From positions 1 to 64,000 of the forward strand of contig JAGRGH010000047.1 of NCBI GenBank assembly GCA_020445605.1: DNA of 64,000 nt, in the 5' to 3' direction. A program made the translations under genes and the position numbers. Below, piece by piece: positions 32,728 to 43,009 of the stretch (position 1 is the first letter of the stretch; the number at the start of each line of letters is the position of its first letter). The notes below the pieces were generated by a model. That model saw only the letters and a list, made by a program, of their open reading frames with translations. It made no database searches and was not told where the DNA came from. Source of the stretch: Chromatiales bacterium. GTDB lineage: Bacteria > Pseudomonadota > Gammaproteobacteria > JAGRGH01.

Positions 32728-34089
32728 CTAGCGCGAAACGATGCGACCGAGCAGTTCGCCGTAGTGTTCGATATCGGCCGGCGTGCGCGTTTCCGTCGCG
32801 CACACGAGCACGCAGTCGGCCAGTTCCGGGTAGTCGGCGCCGAGCGCAAAACCGCCGATGACGTTGTCGGCGGCCAGTGCGCGCAGGGCGGAATCGACCT
32901 CGACCGGCAGGCGCAGGACGCGTTCATGGAAGGACGGCCCGTCGAATACGGATTCGACCCCGTCAATGCTGGTGAGTCGCTCGACCAGCGCGGCGGCATT
33001 CGCGTGGGACACGGCAGCCACCCGGCGCAGTCCCTCGGCGCCGAGCAGCGACATGTGGATCGTCGATGCGGTCACCGCCAGACCCTGGTTCGTGCAGATG
33101 TTGGACGTGGCCTTCGAACGCCGGATGTGCTGTTCGCGCGCCTGGAGCGTCAGCGTGAATCCGGGCTTGCCATCGAGATCGACCGTGCGCCCGACGATGC
33201 GCCCGGGCATCTGCCGGACGTGGTCGAGCTTCGTGCACATGAAGCCGTAATACGGACCACCGGACGACAGCGGCACACCGAGCGGCTGACCCTCGCCGAC
33301 GGCGATGTCGGCACCGGTCTCGCCCCAGTGGCCCGGCGCCTCGATCAGCGCCATGGCAACGGGATTGACGGCGGCTATCGCGAGCCAGCCGTTGGCATGC
33401 GCGAGATCGGTCAGCGCGTCGACCTCTTCAAGCATGCCGAAGACGTTCGGCTGCGGAACCACGAGTGCCGCGAAGTCCTGCCCGGCGTACGCGGACACGG
33501 TTGCCGGGTCGACGCGGCCAGTGCTGCGGTCGTAGTCCAGCTCGACGAGTTCGATGTCCTGGTTGTGCACGATCGAATGCACGGCGCGCCGCCACAACGG
33601 GTGCACGGTGCGCGGCATCAGTACGCGACGGGATTTCGACTTGCGGTTGGCGCGCACTGCCATCAGCACGGCCTCGGCCAGCGCCGACGCACCGTCGTAG
33701 AGCGACGCGTTCGCGGCCTGCAGCGCTGTGAGCTGCGTCATCATCGACTGGAATTCGTAGATGACCTGCAGCGTGCCCTGGCTGGCCTCGGCCTGATACG
33801 GCGTGTAGGCACTGTAGAACTCGCCGCGCGTGGCGATCTGCCAGACCGCTGCGGGGATGTGGTGTTCGTAGGCGCCGGCACCGAGAAACAGCATCGGCTG
33901 GCCGTCACGGCGCGCGCGCGACTGCATCTCGCGCATGATTTCCATTTCCGTGGCCGCCGGTGGCACGGCGTCCAGCGGCCCGCAGCGCAGCTCACGTGGA
34001 ATCTCGTCGAACAGATCGTCGATCGAGGCGGCGCCGACGGTATCGAGCATCGCCCGGACTTCGGCTTCGGTATGCGGAATGAATGGCAT
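32728..34089 (-). CDS. gcvPA: Glycine dehydrogenase (decarboxylating) subunit 1
   Basis: 453 residues from ATG 34089 ([20 protein letters not shown]), the usual GcvPA start, preceded by GGAG at about 8 bp. Contains [40 protein letters not shown] and [14 protein letters not shown]. It pairs with gcvPB to decarboxylate glycine and load the aminomethyl group on GcvH. The longer frame to 34248 is not supported. Confidence 0.95.
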   Translation of the reverse strand: MPFIPHTEAEVRAMLDTVGAASIDDLFDEIPRELRCGPLDAVPPAATEMEIMREMQSRARRDGQPMLFLGAGAYEHHIPAAVWQIATRGEFYSAYTPYQAEASQGTLQVIYEFQSMMTQLTALQAANASLYDGASALAEAVLMAVRANRKSKSRRVLMPRTVHPLWRRAVHSIVHNQDIELVELDYDRSTGRVDPATVSAYAGQDFAALVVPQPNVFGMLEEVDALTDLAHANGWLAIAAVNPVAMALIEAPGHWGETGADIAVGEGQPLGVPLSSGGPYYGFMCTKLDHVRQMPGRIVGRTVDLDGKPGFTLTLQAREQHIRRSKATSNICTNQGLAVTASTIHMSLLGAEGLRRVAAVSHANAAALVERLTSIDGVESVFDGPSFHERVLRLPVEVDSALRALAADNVIGGFALGADYPELADCVLVCATETRTPADIEHYGELLGRIVSR

Positions 34090-34183
34090 GCAGCGAACTC
34101 CGTGGGTCGCAGTGCTGACAGCTTGGAGAAGAACTCTGCGGGAAGACGCGATCGCGCCGTCCCGGCAGAACCTCGACGGCTGG

Positions 34184-34579
34184 CTAGTGCGAGTCGGCTT
34201 CGGCGACCTCGCCGTAGGCCTCGGCATCGAGCAGATCGTTGACCGCATCGGCGTCCGCGACGCGGATGCGAAACAGCCAGCCGTCGCCGTATGGATCCTG
34301 GTTCACCGTCTCCGGCGCATCGTTCAGGGTTTCGTTGACGGCGACGATCTCACCGGTCAGCGGGCAATACACATCCGAGGCCGCCTTTACGGACTCGACC
34401 ACCGCGCACTCGGCACCGGCGGCGAAATCGGCGCCGACCTCGGGCAGTTCCACATACACGAGATCACCGAGCGCGGCCTGCGCATGGTCGGTGACGCCGA
34501 CGGTGATGGTGCCGTCGTCTTCGACACGCAGCCATTCATGCGATTCGGTGTAGCGCAGATCGTTGGGAATATCACTCAT
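34184..34579 (-). CDS. gcvH: Glycine cleavage system H protein
   Basis: The 131-residue lipoyl carrier that shuttles the aminomethyl group between P, T and L proteins. The lipoylated lysine is Lys65 in [13 protein letters not shown]. It starts [20 protein letters not shown], with the conserved Y-T-x-S/E-H-E-W. It lies 81 bp after gcvT with a repeat fragment between them, and 94 bp before gcvPA. Confidence 0.97.
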   Translation of the reverse strand: MSDIPNDLRYTESHEWLRVEDDGTITVGVTDHAQAALGDLVYVELPEVGADFAAGAECAVVESVKAASDVYCPLTGEIVAVNETLNDAPETVNQDPYGDGWLFRIRVADADAVNDLLDAEAYGEVAEADSH

Positions 34580-34604
34580 GGTTCACACGCCTCGACAGAT
34601 ATCA

Positions 34605-34658
34605 GGGAAGCTCTGATCAATCCGTCCCGGATTGCCAGCGCAACGAAACCAAACAAGA
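34605..34658. repeat. Fragment of the hairpin-rich element, copy B
   Basis: GGGAAGCTCTGATCAATCCG starts here and continues nearly identically for about 50 bp to the minus-strand sequence of copy A from 29703 downwards (a few mismatches). Only one end is present. It lies in the gcvT-gcvH gap inside the operon. Confidence 0.65.
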
Positions 34659-34660
34659 GA

Positions 34661-35752
34661 CTACAGTTCAATGCGGGCTTTGCCGTTGCGCACGAACGGC
34701 GGACGCACGACGCGCACTGGAAGGCGTTTGCCGCGCAGGTCCACCTGCAGGGCAGCGTTGTCCGCATCGGCGTCGATGCGCGCCATCGCGATGGATCGCT
34801 CCAGTGTCGGCGAAAAACCGCCGGAGGTGATCTCGCCGACTTCCTGATCGCCGACGAACAGCTTCAGGTGATTGCGCAGCACGCCACGCCCCTCGAGCAC
34901 CAGCCCGACGAACCGGTGCGGGCTGCCGGCGGCCTTCTGTGCGGCGAGCCTGGCGCGGCCGACAAAATCGCGGTCTTCCGGTTCCCAGGCCACCGTCCAG
35001 CCGAGGCCGGATTGCAGCGGCGTATAACGCTCGTCCATGTCGGTGCCATAGAGATTCATGCCGGCCTCCAGGCGCAGCGTGTCGCGCGCGCCAAGCCCGC
35101 AGGGTGCGACGCCGGCCTTGGCGAGATGCCCCCAGAACACCGGAGCCTCGGCGGCCGGCAGGATGATTTCGTAACCGTCCTCGCCGGTATAGCCGGTACG
35201 TGCGACGAAGCGGTCGCCCAGGGCCACGGCCGTGAACGGCTTGAGCGAGTCGGCAATGACCGCCGCGCGGTCGCCGAGCGCCGCGGTGGCCTTTTCACGC
35301 GCGTTCGGGCCCTGTACGGCGACCATCGCCAGATCCGGACGCTCCTTGATCTCGACGTCGTAGCCGTCGGTCTGCTGCTGCAACCAGGCGAGGTCCTTGT
35401 CGCGCGTCGCGGCATTCACGACCGTGCGAAAGAACCGGTCCTCGACGTGATAGGTGATCAGATCGTCGATCACGCCGGCGTTCTCGTCGAGCATGCACGA
35501 GTACAGCGCCTTGCCCTTGGGCAGCTTGGCCACATCGTTGGCGAGCAGGCGGCGCAGGTAGCTCGCGACGCCCTGCCCGCGCATGTCGACGACAGTCATG
35601 TGCGAGACGTCGAACATGCCGGCATCGCGCCGCACGGCGTGGTGTTCCTCGAGCTGGGAGCCGTAGTGCAGCGGCATGTCCCAGCCGCCGAAGTCGACCA
35701 TGCGCGCCCCGGCGGCGACATGCGTGTCGTGGAGTGGCGTCTTTTTGCCCAT
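34661..35752 (-). CDS. gcvT: Glycine cleavage system T protein (aminomethyltransferase)
   Basis: 363 residues from ATG 35752 ([20 protein letters not shown]), the standard start; the frame continues upstream into the riboswitch terminator and is not coding there. It transfers the methylene group to tetrahydrofolate and releases ammonia. Motifs: [33 protein letters not shown] and [12 protein letters not shown]. First gene behind the glycine riboswitch. Confidence 0.96.
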   Translation of the reverse strand: MGKKTPLHDTHVAAGARMVDFGGWDMPLHYGSQLEEHHAVRRDAGMFDVSHMTVVDMRGQGVASYLRRLLANDVAKLPKGKALYSCMLDENAGVIDDLITYHVEDRFFRTVVNAATRDKDLAWLQQQTDGYDVEIKERPDLAMVAVQGPNAREKATAALGDRAAVIADSLKPFTAVALGDRFVARTGYTGEDGYEIILPAAEAPVFWGHLAKAGVAPCGLGARDTLRLEAGMNLYGTDMDERYTPLQSGLGWTVAWEPEDRDFVGRARLAAQKAAGSPHRFVGLVLEGRGVLRNHLKLFVGDQEVGEITSGGFSPTLERSIAMARIDADADNAALQVDLRGKRLPVRVVRPPFVRNGKARIEL

Positions 35753-35808
35753 CAGCGTCGTTCTCGGTGGCGAAATCGGTTTCCCGCGCCGGCCCCAGGG
35801 CCAGCACG

Positions 35809-35859
35809 AAAAAGGGGCGGCGTGGACGCACCCGTGCGGGGATGCACCCACGCCGCCCC
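35809..35859 (-). terminator. Riboswitch-controlled intrinsic terminator upstream of gcvT
   Basis: On the minus strand a 12-bp perfect stem (35848-35859 with 35814-35825, GGGGCGGCGTGG) is followed by five Ts (35809-35813). It lies directly downstream of aptamer 2 and 57 bp before the gcvT ATG, so it is the likely expression platform: glycine binding should prevent its formation. Confidence 0.85.
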
Positions 35860-35860
35860 T

Positions 35861-36034
35861 CTGTCCTGGACCTGAGAGTGTACCGGCCGCAACGCGGCCG
35901 CCCCCTTCGGTGGGCCGCGCAATGACGGCCGCTCTCCAGAGCCGGATGATTCCCCCGAGGTCCGGTGGCCTGAGCGATTCCGGGCGGACGTTGCGCCTTC
36001 GGCGCCCCGCGCGCGGCGGGGACTCTCCCAGGGG
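35861..36034 (-). ncRNA. Tandem glycine riboswitch (gcvT leader)
   Basis: Two glycine aptamers are readable on the minus strand. Aptamer 1 (36034-35958) has GGGAGAGTC, GCCGAAGGCGCAACG and CGCTCAGGC. Aptamer 2 (35945-35861) has TGGAGAGCG, CACCGAAGGGGGC and CTCTCAGGTCCAGGACAGAG. These GGAGAG / CCGAAGG / CTCAGG blocks are the class consensus. A short linker joins them, as in cooperative tandem forms, and a terminator follows. It should switch on the gcvT-H-PA-tpx-PB-pfkB operon when glycine is high. Confidence 0.93.
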
Positions 36035-36054
36035 GGACGGTATCCGGACGGGCG

Positions 36055-36083
36055 ATGATACCGGCCCGGCCCGGGCGTCGCCA
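36055..36083 (-). promoter_or_regulatory. Candidate promoter of the gcv operon
   Basis: On the minus strand TATCAT (36055-36060) lies about 20 bp before the first aptamer, with a weak TGGCGA (36078-36083) 17 bp further upstream. The -10 is good, the -35 poor. Confidence 0.4.
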
Positions 36084-36164
36084 CCAGCAACCGGGCCATT
36101 GCAGACGGCACCGCTCCGCCAGTCGCGCTACGCTTCCCCGCCAGGCAGGACGCACGGCGGCAGT

Positions 36165-36650
36165 ATGAATCTGAAAGACGCATTTCGGGCCTTGGCGGCG
36201 CTGACGGTGTTCGTGCTATGCGTCACGCCGGCGCCCGCGTTCGCGGGCACGATCTATAAATGGACCGATGACCAGGGCAAGGTCCATTTCGGCGACCGGC
36301 CACCGGCGCGGGAGACGGCCGAGCCGGTGAAACTGCGACCGATCAACACCTACACGGCACCGCCCATCGTCGAGACCGCGCCGATCGACCCGGGGCTGGC
36401 GAATCTCGCCGCCGGGGAGCTGCTACTGTTCAGCGCGCCCTGGTGCGGCCACTGCCAGACGGCCAAGCGCTACCTGCGCGAACACGGCATTGCGTACACG
36501 GAACTCGATGTCGAGGCATCCGCCGACGCACGCCGGCGCTTCGAACGGCTCGGCGGCCGCGGCCTGCCCCTGTTCGTCCACGGCCAGCGCCGACTGACCG
36601 GCTTTTCGCCGGAGAGCTTCGAGCGATTCTGGAGCCCGAGGTCCAACTGA
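36165..36650 (+). CDS. Periplasmic DUF4124 plus glutaredoxin-like redox protein
   Basis: 161 residues from ATG 36165 (the longer frame upstream crosses the riboswitch antisense). A signal peptide (about 1-27, cleavage after AFA) leads to a DUF4124 segment (GTIYKWTDDQGKVHFGDRPP) and then a thioredoxin-fold domain with LLLFSAPWCGHCQTAKRYL; the redox pair is Cys94/Cys97 (CGHC). Cis-Pro is in GRGLPLFVHGQ. Expected to be a periplasmic thiol-disulfide protein; the partner is unknown. Divergent from the gcv operon. Confidence 0.82.
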   Translation: MNLKDAFRALAALTVFVLCVTPAPAFAGTIYKWTDDQGKVHFGDRPPARETAEPVKLRPINTYTAPPIVETAPIDPGLANLAAGELLLFSAPWCGHCQTAKRYLREHGIAYTELDVEASADARRRFERLGGRGLPLFVHGQRRLTGFSPESFERFWSPRSN

Positions 36651-36705
36651 GCGGGACCCGCACGAGCCAACGGCGGACACGCGGAGCACCCCGTACTCGA
36701 AAATC

Positions 36706-36745
36706 TGTAGTGGCTTGCTACGGATTGTGTAGTGCGCTGCTACGG
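36706..36745. repeat. Two phased dyad repeats, candidate operator
   Basis: TGTAGTGGCTTGCTACGG (36706-36723) and TGTAGTGCGCTGCTACGG (36728-36745) are near-identical, start 22 bp apart (two helical turns), and each contains a GTAG...CTAC dyad. They lie 95-134 bp upstream of the membrane-protein ATG at 36840. The arrangement looks like a pair of binding sites for a dimeric regulator; the regulator is unknown. Confidence 0.5.
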
Positions 36746-36839
36746 GTTTGTGAGTATTGGCGCCGACGCGACCGGCCTAGGCTGTTCCTCAACGCGATCA
36801 CAACCGCGATCGCACTCACCCGAACACGAGGAGACCGCC

Positions 36840-37343
36840 ATGCAGACCCTGACCGCCGTCCAATCCGACCTGCTGAAACTCGAGACCCACCCGGGAGCGA
36901 GCTGCAAGACCGACAGCAACTCCATCCTGATGCTGGAATACAAGAGCGTGGCCTGGTGGTACTGGGTTGCGTCGACCACGACCCTCTGGCTGACCGTGCT
37001 GAACGTCTACCCGGCGTTTCCGATCACGCTCGCCATCGCCGTCGCCCAGTTGCTGCACTTTCTGGTTCGCGATCGCGGCCGCGCCAGCATGACGGTTCAG
37101 ATTCGCACCGGCTACCTCATGGTGCTGCTGATGACCGTTCCGGATTTCATGAGCTGGTTTCTCTGGGTTCCTGCGATCGGCACGCTCGGGCGCGTACTGT
37201 TCAGCTACTGCATCATGGCCAGAATGCTGGTGCTGCTGCCGTTCAACCGCCGCGAGCCGTTGAGCATGCCATTTGTGCAAAAGGCCTTTTTCACGCCGCC
37301 GCGCAAGGCCACGCCGATCCACTCGATTCCGCTGGCGATGTAA
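36840..37343 (+). CDS. Unrecognised four-helix membrane protein
   Basis: 167 residues. ATG 36840 is chosen because GAGGAG ends 6 bp before it; the open frame to 36732 has no such site. I do not recognise the family. A soluble N-terminus of about 33 residues precedes about four hydrophobic segments: SVAWWYWVASTTTLWLTVL, FPITLAIAVAQLLHFLV, TGYLMVLLMTVPDFMSWFLW and TLGRVLFSYCIMARMLVLLP. A 33-residue basic tail ends the protein. Preceded by two phased dyads that may regulate it; stands between a redox protein and the convergent arsJ. Confidence 0.7.
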   Translation: MQTLTAVQSDLLKLETHPGASCKTDSNSILMLEYKSVAWWYWVASTTTLWLTVLNVYPAFPITLAIAVAQLLHFLVRDRGRASMTVQIRTGYLMVLLMTVPDFMSWFLWVPAIGTLGRVLFSYCIMARMLVLLPFNRREPLSMPFVQKAFFTPPRKATPIHSIPLAM

Positions 37344-37365
37344 GCCCCGTCCAAACGGCGGCACC

Positions 37366-37388
37366 CAGGGCCGGCATCGCCGGCCCTG
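37366..37388. terminator. Hairpin between convergent genes
   Basis: CAGGGCCGGC (37366-37375) and GCCGGCCCTG (37379-37388) pair perfectly over a 3-nt loop between the membrane-protein stop and the arsJ stop. No clear T tract follows on either strand. Confidence 0.5.
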
Positions 37389-37408
37389 CGTTCATGGGCG
37401 GAAACAAC

Positions 37409-38605
37409 TCACGCAGTCGTGACGGCCGGCAGCCGCAATGACAGCAGCAAGGTGACGAGGACAAACGCCGCGGACACCCACAGGCAGCCCACCATGCCGA
37501 ACTGCTGGTAGACCCAGCCCGACAGCACGGTGCCGGCGAGCCGACCCCCGGCGTTCGCCATGTAATAGAACCCGACGTTCATGGACACGCCGTGGCGGTC
37601 TGAATACGCCAGGATCAGATACGAGTGCAGGGCCGAGTTGATCGCAAACACCACACCGAACGCAGCGAGCCCACTGATCATCACAGTAGCCGGATCGGCC
37701 CTGGTCCCGAGCGCGGCCGCCATCGCGACCGGCACGAGAATCAGGGCCAGCGCCCAGACTCGCGCCGCAGCCCCGCCGGGTTGGCGTCCGCCGCGACGCA
37801 GCAGCGTCGGCGCCAGCGCCTGCACGACGCCGTAGCCGATCACCCAGGACGCGAGAAACGCACCCACGCCCGTGAAACTCCAGCCCAGCACGGCCGACAG
37901 GAACACCGGCAGGGCGACCACGAACCAGACATCGCGCGCGCCGAACAGGAAAAACCGCGCGGCACTGAGTTGGTTGATCGCCGCCGATTTTGAAAACAGC
38001 TCGCGGAACTTCGGCTTGCCGGACATCCGCCCGAGATCGCCAGGCAACATCCAGCTGGTGGCGACGAGCGCGACGGCCACCAGCGCAGCCAGCGCAATCA
38101 CTGCGCCGCGAAATCCGATCGCCGCGAGCAGCGCGCCGCCGACGAAGAAGCCCACGCCCTTGAGCGCATTCTTCGAGCCGGTCAGCACCGCGACCCAGCG
38201 CAGCAGCGGCGAGTCGCCGCCGGCCGGCGCCATGAGTTTGACGCTCGCCTTGGCGCTCATCTTGTTGAGGTCCTTGGCGATGCCCGACAACGCCTGGGCC
38301 GCCATCACGTAGGGCACCGTGAGCCACGCGGCCGGCACGACCAGCATCCCGAGTGCGACGACCTGTAAGGCCATGCCCAGATGCATGGTGCGGTTCAGCC
38401 CGATGCGCGCGCCCAGCCAGCCGCCGACGAGGTTCGTGACCACGCCGAAGAACTCGTAGAACAGGAACAGCATCGCCACTTCGAACGGCGAGTAGCCGAG
38501 GCGATGGAAATGCAGCACGACGAGCATGCGCAGCGCGCCGTCGGTGACCGTGAACGCCCAGTAGCCGCCGGTGACGACGGCATAGGACCGCGCGGCGCCG
38601 TTCAT
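37409..38605 (-). CDS. arsJ: Organoarsenical efflux permease ArsJ (MFS)
   Basis: A 398-residue major-facilitator protein with about 12 hydrophobic helices. The segments [37 protein letters not shown]-like [15 protein letters not shown] and [18 protein letters not shown] are characteristic of ArsJ. Its start overlaps the stop of an upstream GAPDH gene by 4 bp, the hallmark pair: GAPDH makes 1-arseno-3-phosphoglycerate from arsenate and ArsJ expels it, after which it hydrolyses outside. Confers arsenate resistance in characterised systems. Confidence 0.92.
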   Translation of the reverse strand: MNGAARSYAVVTGGYWAFTVTDGALRMLVVLHFHRLGYSPFEVAMLFLFYEFFGVVTNLVGGWLGARIGLNRTMHLGMALQVVALGMLVVPAAWLTVPYVMAAQALSGIAKDLNKMSAKASVKLMAPAGGDSPLLRWVAVLTGSKNALKGVGFFVGGALLAAIGFRGAVIALAALVAVALVATSWMLPGDLGRMSGKPKFRELFSKSAAINQLSAARFFLFGARDVWFVVALPVFLSAVLGWSFTGVGAFLASWVIGYGVVQALAPTLLRRGGRQPGGAAARVWALALILVPVAMAAALGTRADPATVMISGLAAFGVVFAINSALHSYLILAYSDRHGVSMNVGFYYMANAGGRLAGTVLSGWVYQQFGMVGCLWVSAAFVLVTLLLSLRLPAVTTA

Positions 38606-39609
38606 GTCATCTGCCGGGCCACCAGGCGCGCGAGTTCAGCAAGGCGGTTGGCATATCCCCACTCGTTGTCGTACCAGGCCAGGACCTTCACCTGGGTGGA
38701 ATCTATGACCATGGTCGACAGCGCGTCAATGACCGACGAGCGCGGATCGTCACGATAGTCCACCGACACCAGTGGACGCTCCTCGTAACCGAGGATGCCG
38801 GCGAGCTCACCTTCGGCAGCCGTCTTCAGGTACCCGTTGACCACCTCGGGCGTGGTCGGCCGCGCGCTCTCGAACACGAAATCGGTCAGGGATGCGTTGA
38901 GCAGCGGCACCCGCACGGCGAGCCCGTTCAGCTTGCCTGCGAGTTCCGGAAAGATGTCGACGATGGCCTTGGCGGAACCGGTTGTCGTCGGAATCAGCGA
39001 TTCGCCACAGGCGCGCGCGCGGCGCAGGTCACGATGCCCGATATCGACGATGCGCTGGGTATTGGTGATGTTGTGGATCGTCGTCATCGCACCATGCACG
39101 ATGCCGAGCCGCTCGTGCATGACCTTGACGACCGGCGCCAGACAGTTCGTGGTGCACGATGCAGCCGTGACGATGTCATCGCGCCGCTCGTCGTAACGGT
39201 CGTGGTTGACGCCCATCACGATGTTCAGCGCGCCCTTCACGGGCGCCGCGACCACGACCTTGCGCACGCCCTGGTCGAAATACGGCGCCAGCGACTCGAC
39301 GCTGCGGAACGCCCCGGAGGCCTCGATCACGAGTTCCACACCGGCATCGGCCCAGCGCACCTCGGCGGGGGTGCGCAGTCGACTGTAGCTGAGCGTTCGA
39401 CCGTCGACGACCATGGCGTCACCCGTCGCAGTGGTTTCACGCGCCCAGCGGCCGTGAATGGAGTCGAACTTCAGCAGGTGGGCGCTGCCAGCGGCATCAC
39501 AGGACGGTTCGTTGACATGAACGAACTCCAGCTCCGGCGTGTCCCAGGCCGCGCGCAGGGCGAGCCGCCCCATGCGCCCAAAGCCGTTGATCGCGGTTCG
39601 CACAGGCAT
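38602..39609 (-). CDS. ArsJ-associated glyceraldehyde-3-phosphate dehydrogenase
   Basis: 335 residues. An NAD-binding Rossmann domain ([15 protein letters not shown]) is followed by the catalytic domain with Cys152 in [21 protein letters not shown] and [15 protein letters not shown] near the end. In the ArsJ pathway this enzyme uses arsenate in place of phosphate. The coupling to arsJ (ATGA-type overlap) argues for the arsenical role rather than glycolysis. AGAGG precedes the ATG, and a 269-bp inverted-repeat element begins just 15 bp upstream, so its own promoter has probably been displaced or is shared with pst-phoU. Confidence 0.92.
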   Translation of the reverse strand: MPVRTAINGFGRMGRLALRAAWDTPELEFVHVNEPSCDAAGSAHLLKFDSIHGRWARETTATGDAMVVDGRTLSYSRLRTPAEVRWADAGVELVIEASGAFRSVESLAPYFDQGVRKVVVAAPVKGALNIVMGVNHDRYDERRDDIVTAASCTTNCLAPVVKVMHERLGIVHGAMTTIHNITNTQRIVDIGHRDLRRARACGESLIPTTTGSAKAIVDIFPELAGKLNGLAVRVPLLNASLTDFVFESARPTTPEVVNGYLKTAAEGELAGILGYEERPLVSVDYRDDPRSSVIDALSTMVIDSTQVKVLAWYDNEWGYANRLAELARLVARQMT

Positions 39610-39624
39610 GAACGACCTCTTGGT

Positions 39625-39893
39625 TAGGGCCTGTTTACACTACGCGTGACGCAGCGTTGCTGCCCCAAAATGTGTCAGGCAAGGCGCGAGGAGAGAAGTT
39701 TAGTGAGTCTAAATGAACGACGAGCGACGCCGCATGACGCATTTTGGGGCGCGACCCGAAGGGACGGGGCCGTTTTTCCGCCCAACGGTGTTGCTGCTCG
39801 CTTATGTACGTCAAGTACACCGCGCTCACAGCGCCTTGTTGGCCAAAAAAACGGCCGCCGTCGCTGCGCCACGCGTAGTGTGAACAGGCCCTA
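39625..39893. mobile_element. 269-bp MITE-like element with 32-bp terminal inverted repeats
   Basis: The left end begins TAGGGCCTGTTTACACTACG and the right end, read inward, TAGGGCCTGTTCACACTACG; over 32 bp only two positions differ. Inside are nested inverted repeats: CCCCAAAATG near 39662 pairs with CATTTTGGGG near 39740, and CCGTTTTTCCGCCCAAC pairs imperfectly with GTTGGCCAAAAAAACGG near 39838-39854. No transposase is encoded, and short ORFs inside are not convincing. It lies between the GAPDH gene and the 62-codon gene, whose stop codon it supplies. Confidence 0.85.
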
Positions 39894-40079
39894 GTCAGAT
39901 GTAGAGTAGTGAATGTCGCGCTCGGCCAGCCAGTTGCCGAAGCGCGTGTGCTTTTCGTCCAGTGAACAGGTGGGCGGCAGGGTGTCGAGATACGCGCCGT
40001 AGTCGATTCGCAGTCTGAGCCGCTCGTCGTCGCTGAGCTGTGACCATTCGCGCGCGGTTGCCGCGTCCGCCTCGCTCAT
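39891..40079 (-). CDS. Small acidic hypothetical protein coupled to phoU
   Basis: 62 residues, MSEADAATAREWSQLSDDER..., charged and helical with no signal peptide or membrane segment. I do not recognise it. The ATG overlaps the phoU TGA, so translation is probably coupled. Its stop codon (TAG, 39893-39891) comes from the tip of the adjacent MITE-like element, so the C-terminus may have been altered by the insertion. Confidence 0.65.
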   Translation of the reverse strand: MSEADAATAREWSQLSDDERLRLRIDYGAYLDTLPPTCSLDEKHTRFGNWLAERDIHYSTSD

Positions 40080-40786
40080 CGGCCGGCATTTGCCGGGCTG
40101 CGATGTCGCACGTCCTCGCCGCGGCCGAGATAGATGACCTGCTGGGCGACGTTTTTCGAATAGTCGCCGATGCGTTCGAGCGCCTTGGTCACCAGCAACA
40201 CGTCGATCACCAGACCGATCGAACGCACGTCCTCGAGCATGAAGGTCGCAAGCCGGCGCAGCGAGGCGTCGAACTGCTCTTCGAGCGCATGCTGCTCGAC
40301 CAGCACCGCAGCGGCCTTGTCGGCGTCGAGCTTGTCGAACACCTCGAGCGATCCACGCAGCATGGTGGAGACCATCGCACCCATGCGCTTGGTGTCGTAG
40401 AGCAGCGAAGCGCTTGGTTCAGCGCCGTTCTTGCCTTCTACGATGTGGACGACGACTTCGCCGATGCGCTTGCACTCGTCACCGATGCGTTCGAGGTCGG
40501 ATGCGGCCTTGGAGATGGCCAGCACCACGCGCAGATCGTGTGCGAGCGGCGCGCGGCGCGCGAGAAGCTTGGCGATCTCCTCGTCCACGGAACGTTCGAG
40601 CGCGTTGATCTGCGCGTCGTCGACCATCGCCGAGCGCGCCTCTTCGGCGTTGAGGTGTTCCATGGCGCCGATCACGCGACCGACGAGATGCAGCGTGAAG
40701 CCGCCCATCTCCAGGAACCATTCGAACAGCCGCGACAGCTCGCTGTCGTAGCGGGCAACGGTGTGCCCTTCAAGTTTCGGATGCAT
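40076..40786 (-). CDS. phoU: Phosphate transport regulator PhoU (pst-operon copy)
   Basis: 236 residues, two PhoU three-helix repeats. Conserved blocks are ASDLERIGDECKRIGEVV and ALERIGDYSKNVAQQVIYL, the E/D-rich metal-binding motifs. Starts MHPKLEGHTVARYDSELSRL. It dampens PhoR signalling when Pst senses sufficient phosphate. It follows pstB by 26 bp. A second PhoU is encoded at 45755-46483. Confidence 0.95.
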   Translation of the reverse strand: MHPKLEGHTVARYDSELSRLFEWFLEMGGFTLHLVGRVIGAMEHLNAEEARSAMVDDAQINALERSVDEEIAKLLARRAPLAHDLRVVLAISKAASDLERIGDECKRIGEVVVHIVEGKNGAEPSASLLYDTKRMGAMVSTMLRGSLEVFDKLDADKAAAVLVEQHALEEQFDASLRRLATFMLEDVRSIGLVIDVLLVTKALERIGDYSKNVAQQVIYLGRGEDVRHRSPANAGR

Positions 40787-40812
40787 ACCGCCTCCGCGGT
40801 ACGTTCGATCGC

Positions 40813-41706
<894 letters not shown>

Positions 41707-41734
41707 TTTCCGCCAAGGAATGCAGCGGCCGGGT

Positions 41735-43009
41735 CTACCAGCGGCGCTCGAAACGTTTGCGCAGCATCACGGCCGCAGCGTTCATCAGGATCAGGAATCC
41801 GAGCAGCACCATGATGGCGGCCGAGGTGCGCTCGACGAACGCGCGCTCGGGGCTGTCGGACCAGAGGTATATCTGCACGGGCAGCGCCGTCGCCGGATCG
41901 AACACGCCGCCGGGGATATCGACGACGAACGCGATCATGCCGATCATGAGCAGCGGCGCGCTCTCGCCGAGCGCCTGCGCCATGCCGATGATCGTGCCGG
42001 TCAGCATGCCGGGCAAGGCCAGCGGCAGAACGTGATGAAAGATCGCCTGCACCTTGGATGCGCCGACGCCCAGCGCAGCCTCGCGGATCGACGGCGGCAC
42101 GGCCTTCAGCGCCGCACGGCTCGCGATGATGATCGTCGGCAGGGTCATGAGCGTCAGCACCAAGCCGCCGACGATCGGTGCGGAACGCGGCAGGCCGAAG
42201 AAGTTGATGAACACGGCAAGGCCGAGCAGACCGAACACGATCGACGGCACGGCCGCGAGGTTGTTGATGTTGACCTCGATGAAGTCGGTGAACCGGTTCT
42301 GCGGCGCGAACTCCTCAAGGTAGATCGCCGCGGCAACGCCGATCGGGAACGATAGCACCAGCGTGACCAGCAGCATCAGGATCGAACCCGTCAGCGCGCC
42401 ACGAATGCCGGACAGCTCCGGTTCGCGCGAATCGCCCGCGTTGAAGAACGTGGTGTTGAACCGCTTGTCGATGCGGCCGTCGGCGACGAGCTTGTCGAAC
42501 CAGGCGATCTGCTGATCGTTCAGCCGCCGGTCGCCCTCGGCGACATTGCGATCGATGTAGCCCTTGGCAAGCATGTCGAAGTCATCATCGACCGGCACCC
42601 ACAGCGTCTGCGTGGTGCCGACCAGGGACGGGTCGGCGCGCACAAGGTCGCCCAGCATGAACTCCGCGCCGGGGCTCGCGAGGCTGGCCAACTGCCGACG
42701 GTCGCGCCGCGAGGTGACCTCGGGGAACAGGTCTCGCACGGCGTCCTTGACCATGCCGCCGAAATCGCTTCGGCGAAGATTGTCGCGGTCGATCTTCGCC
42801 TCATCGACCGTGATGTCCAGTCGCAGGTGCGTCTGCACGAACGCCTGATAGCCATTGCTGAAGATGCTGACAAACAGCAGCGAGAGCACGGCAAGCGCGA
42901 AAAGTACGGCGAACTGGCCATACAGACGGAACCGACGCTCCGCCGCGTAACGCCGGCGCAGGCCGGCCTTGACGCGTTCAATCGCCGGCGCCTTCTCGCT
43001 GTTACTCAT
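41735..43009 (-). CDS. pstA: Phosphate ABC transporter permease PstA (long form)
   Basis: 424 residues against about 296 in E. coli. The extra length is a periplasmic insert between the first helix ([20 protein letters not shown]) and the core. The core has the permease motif [20 protein letters not shown] and a C-terminal helix ending [15 protein letters not shown]. Its first codons overlap the end of pstC. Long PstA proteins of this type occur with long PstC in marine and sulfur-oxidising Gammaproteobacteria. Confidence 0.95.
   Translation of the reverse strand: MSNSEKAPAIERVKAGLRRRYAAERRFRLYGQFAVLFALAVLSLLFVSIFSNGYQAFVQTHLRLDITVDEAKIDRDNLRRSDFGGMVKDAVRDLFPEVTSRRDRRQLASLASPGAEFMLGDLVRADPSLVGTTQTLWVPVDDDFDMLAKGYIDRNVAEGDRRLNDQQIAWFDKLVADGRIDKRFNTTFFNAGDSREPELSGIRGALTGSILMLLVTLVLSFPIGVAAAIYLEEFAPQNRFTDFIEVNINNLAAVPSIVFGLLGLAVFINFFGLPRSAPIVGGLVLTLMTLPTIIIASRAALKAVPPSIREAALGVGASKVQAIFHHVLPLALPGMLTGTIIGMAQALGESAPLLMIGMIAFVVDIPGGVFDPATALPVQIYLWSDSPERAFVERTSAAIMVLLGFLILMNAAAVMLRKRFERRW

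Noticed and set aside
37409-39609. Glycolytic gap gene beside a general sugar permease
   Set aside because: The permease sequence is ArsJ-like and the 4-bp coupling with GAPDH is the known arsenate-resistance arrangement.
39646-39894. Short frames inside the 269-bp inverted-repeat element
   Set aside because: Both strands give 64-82-codon frames simply because the element is palindromic; no ribosome-binding site and no family resemblance.
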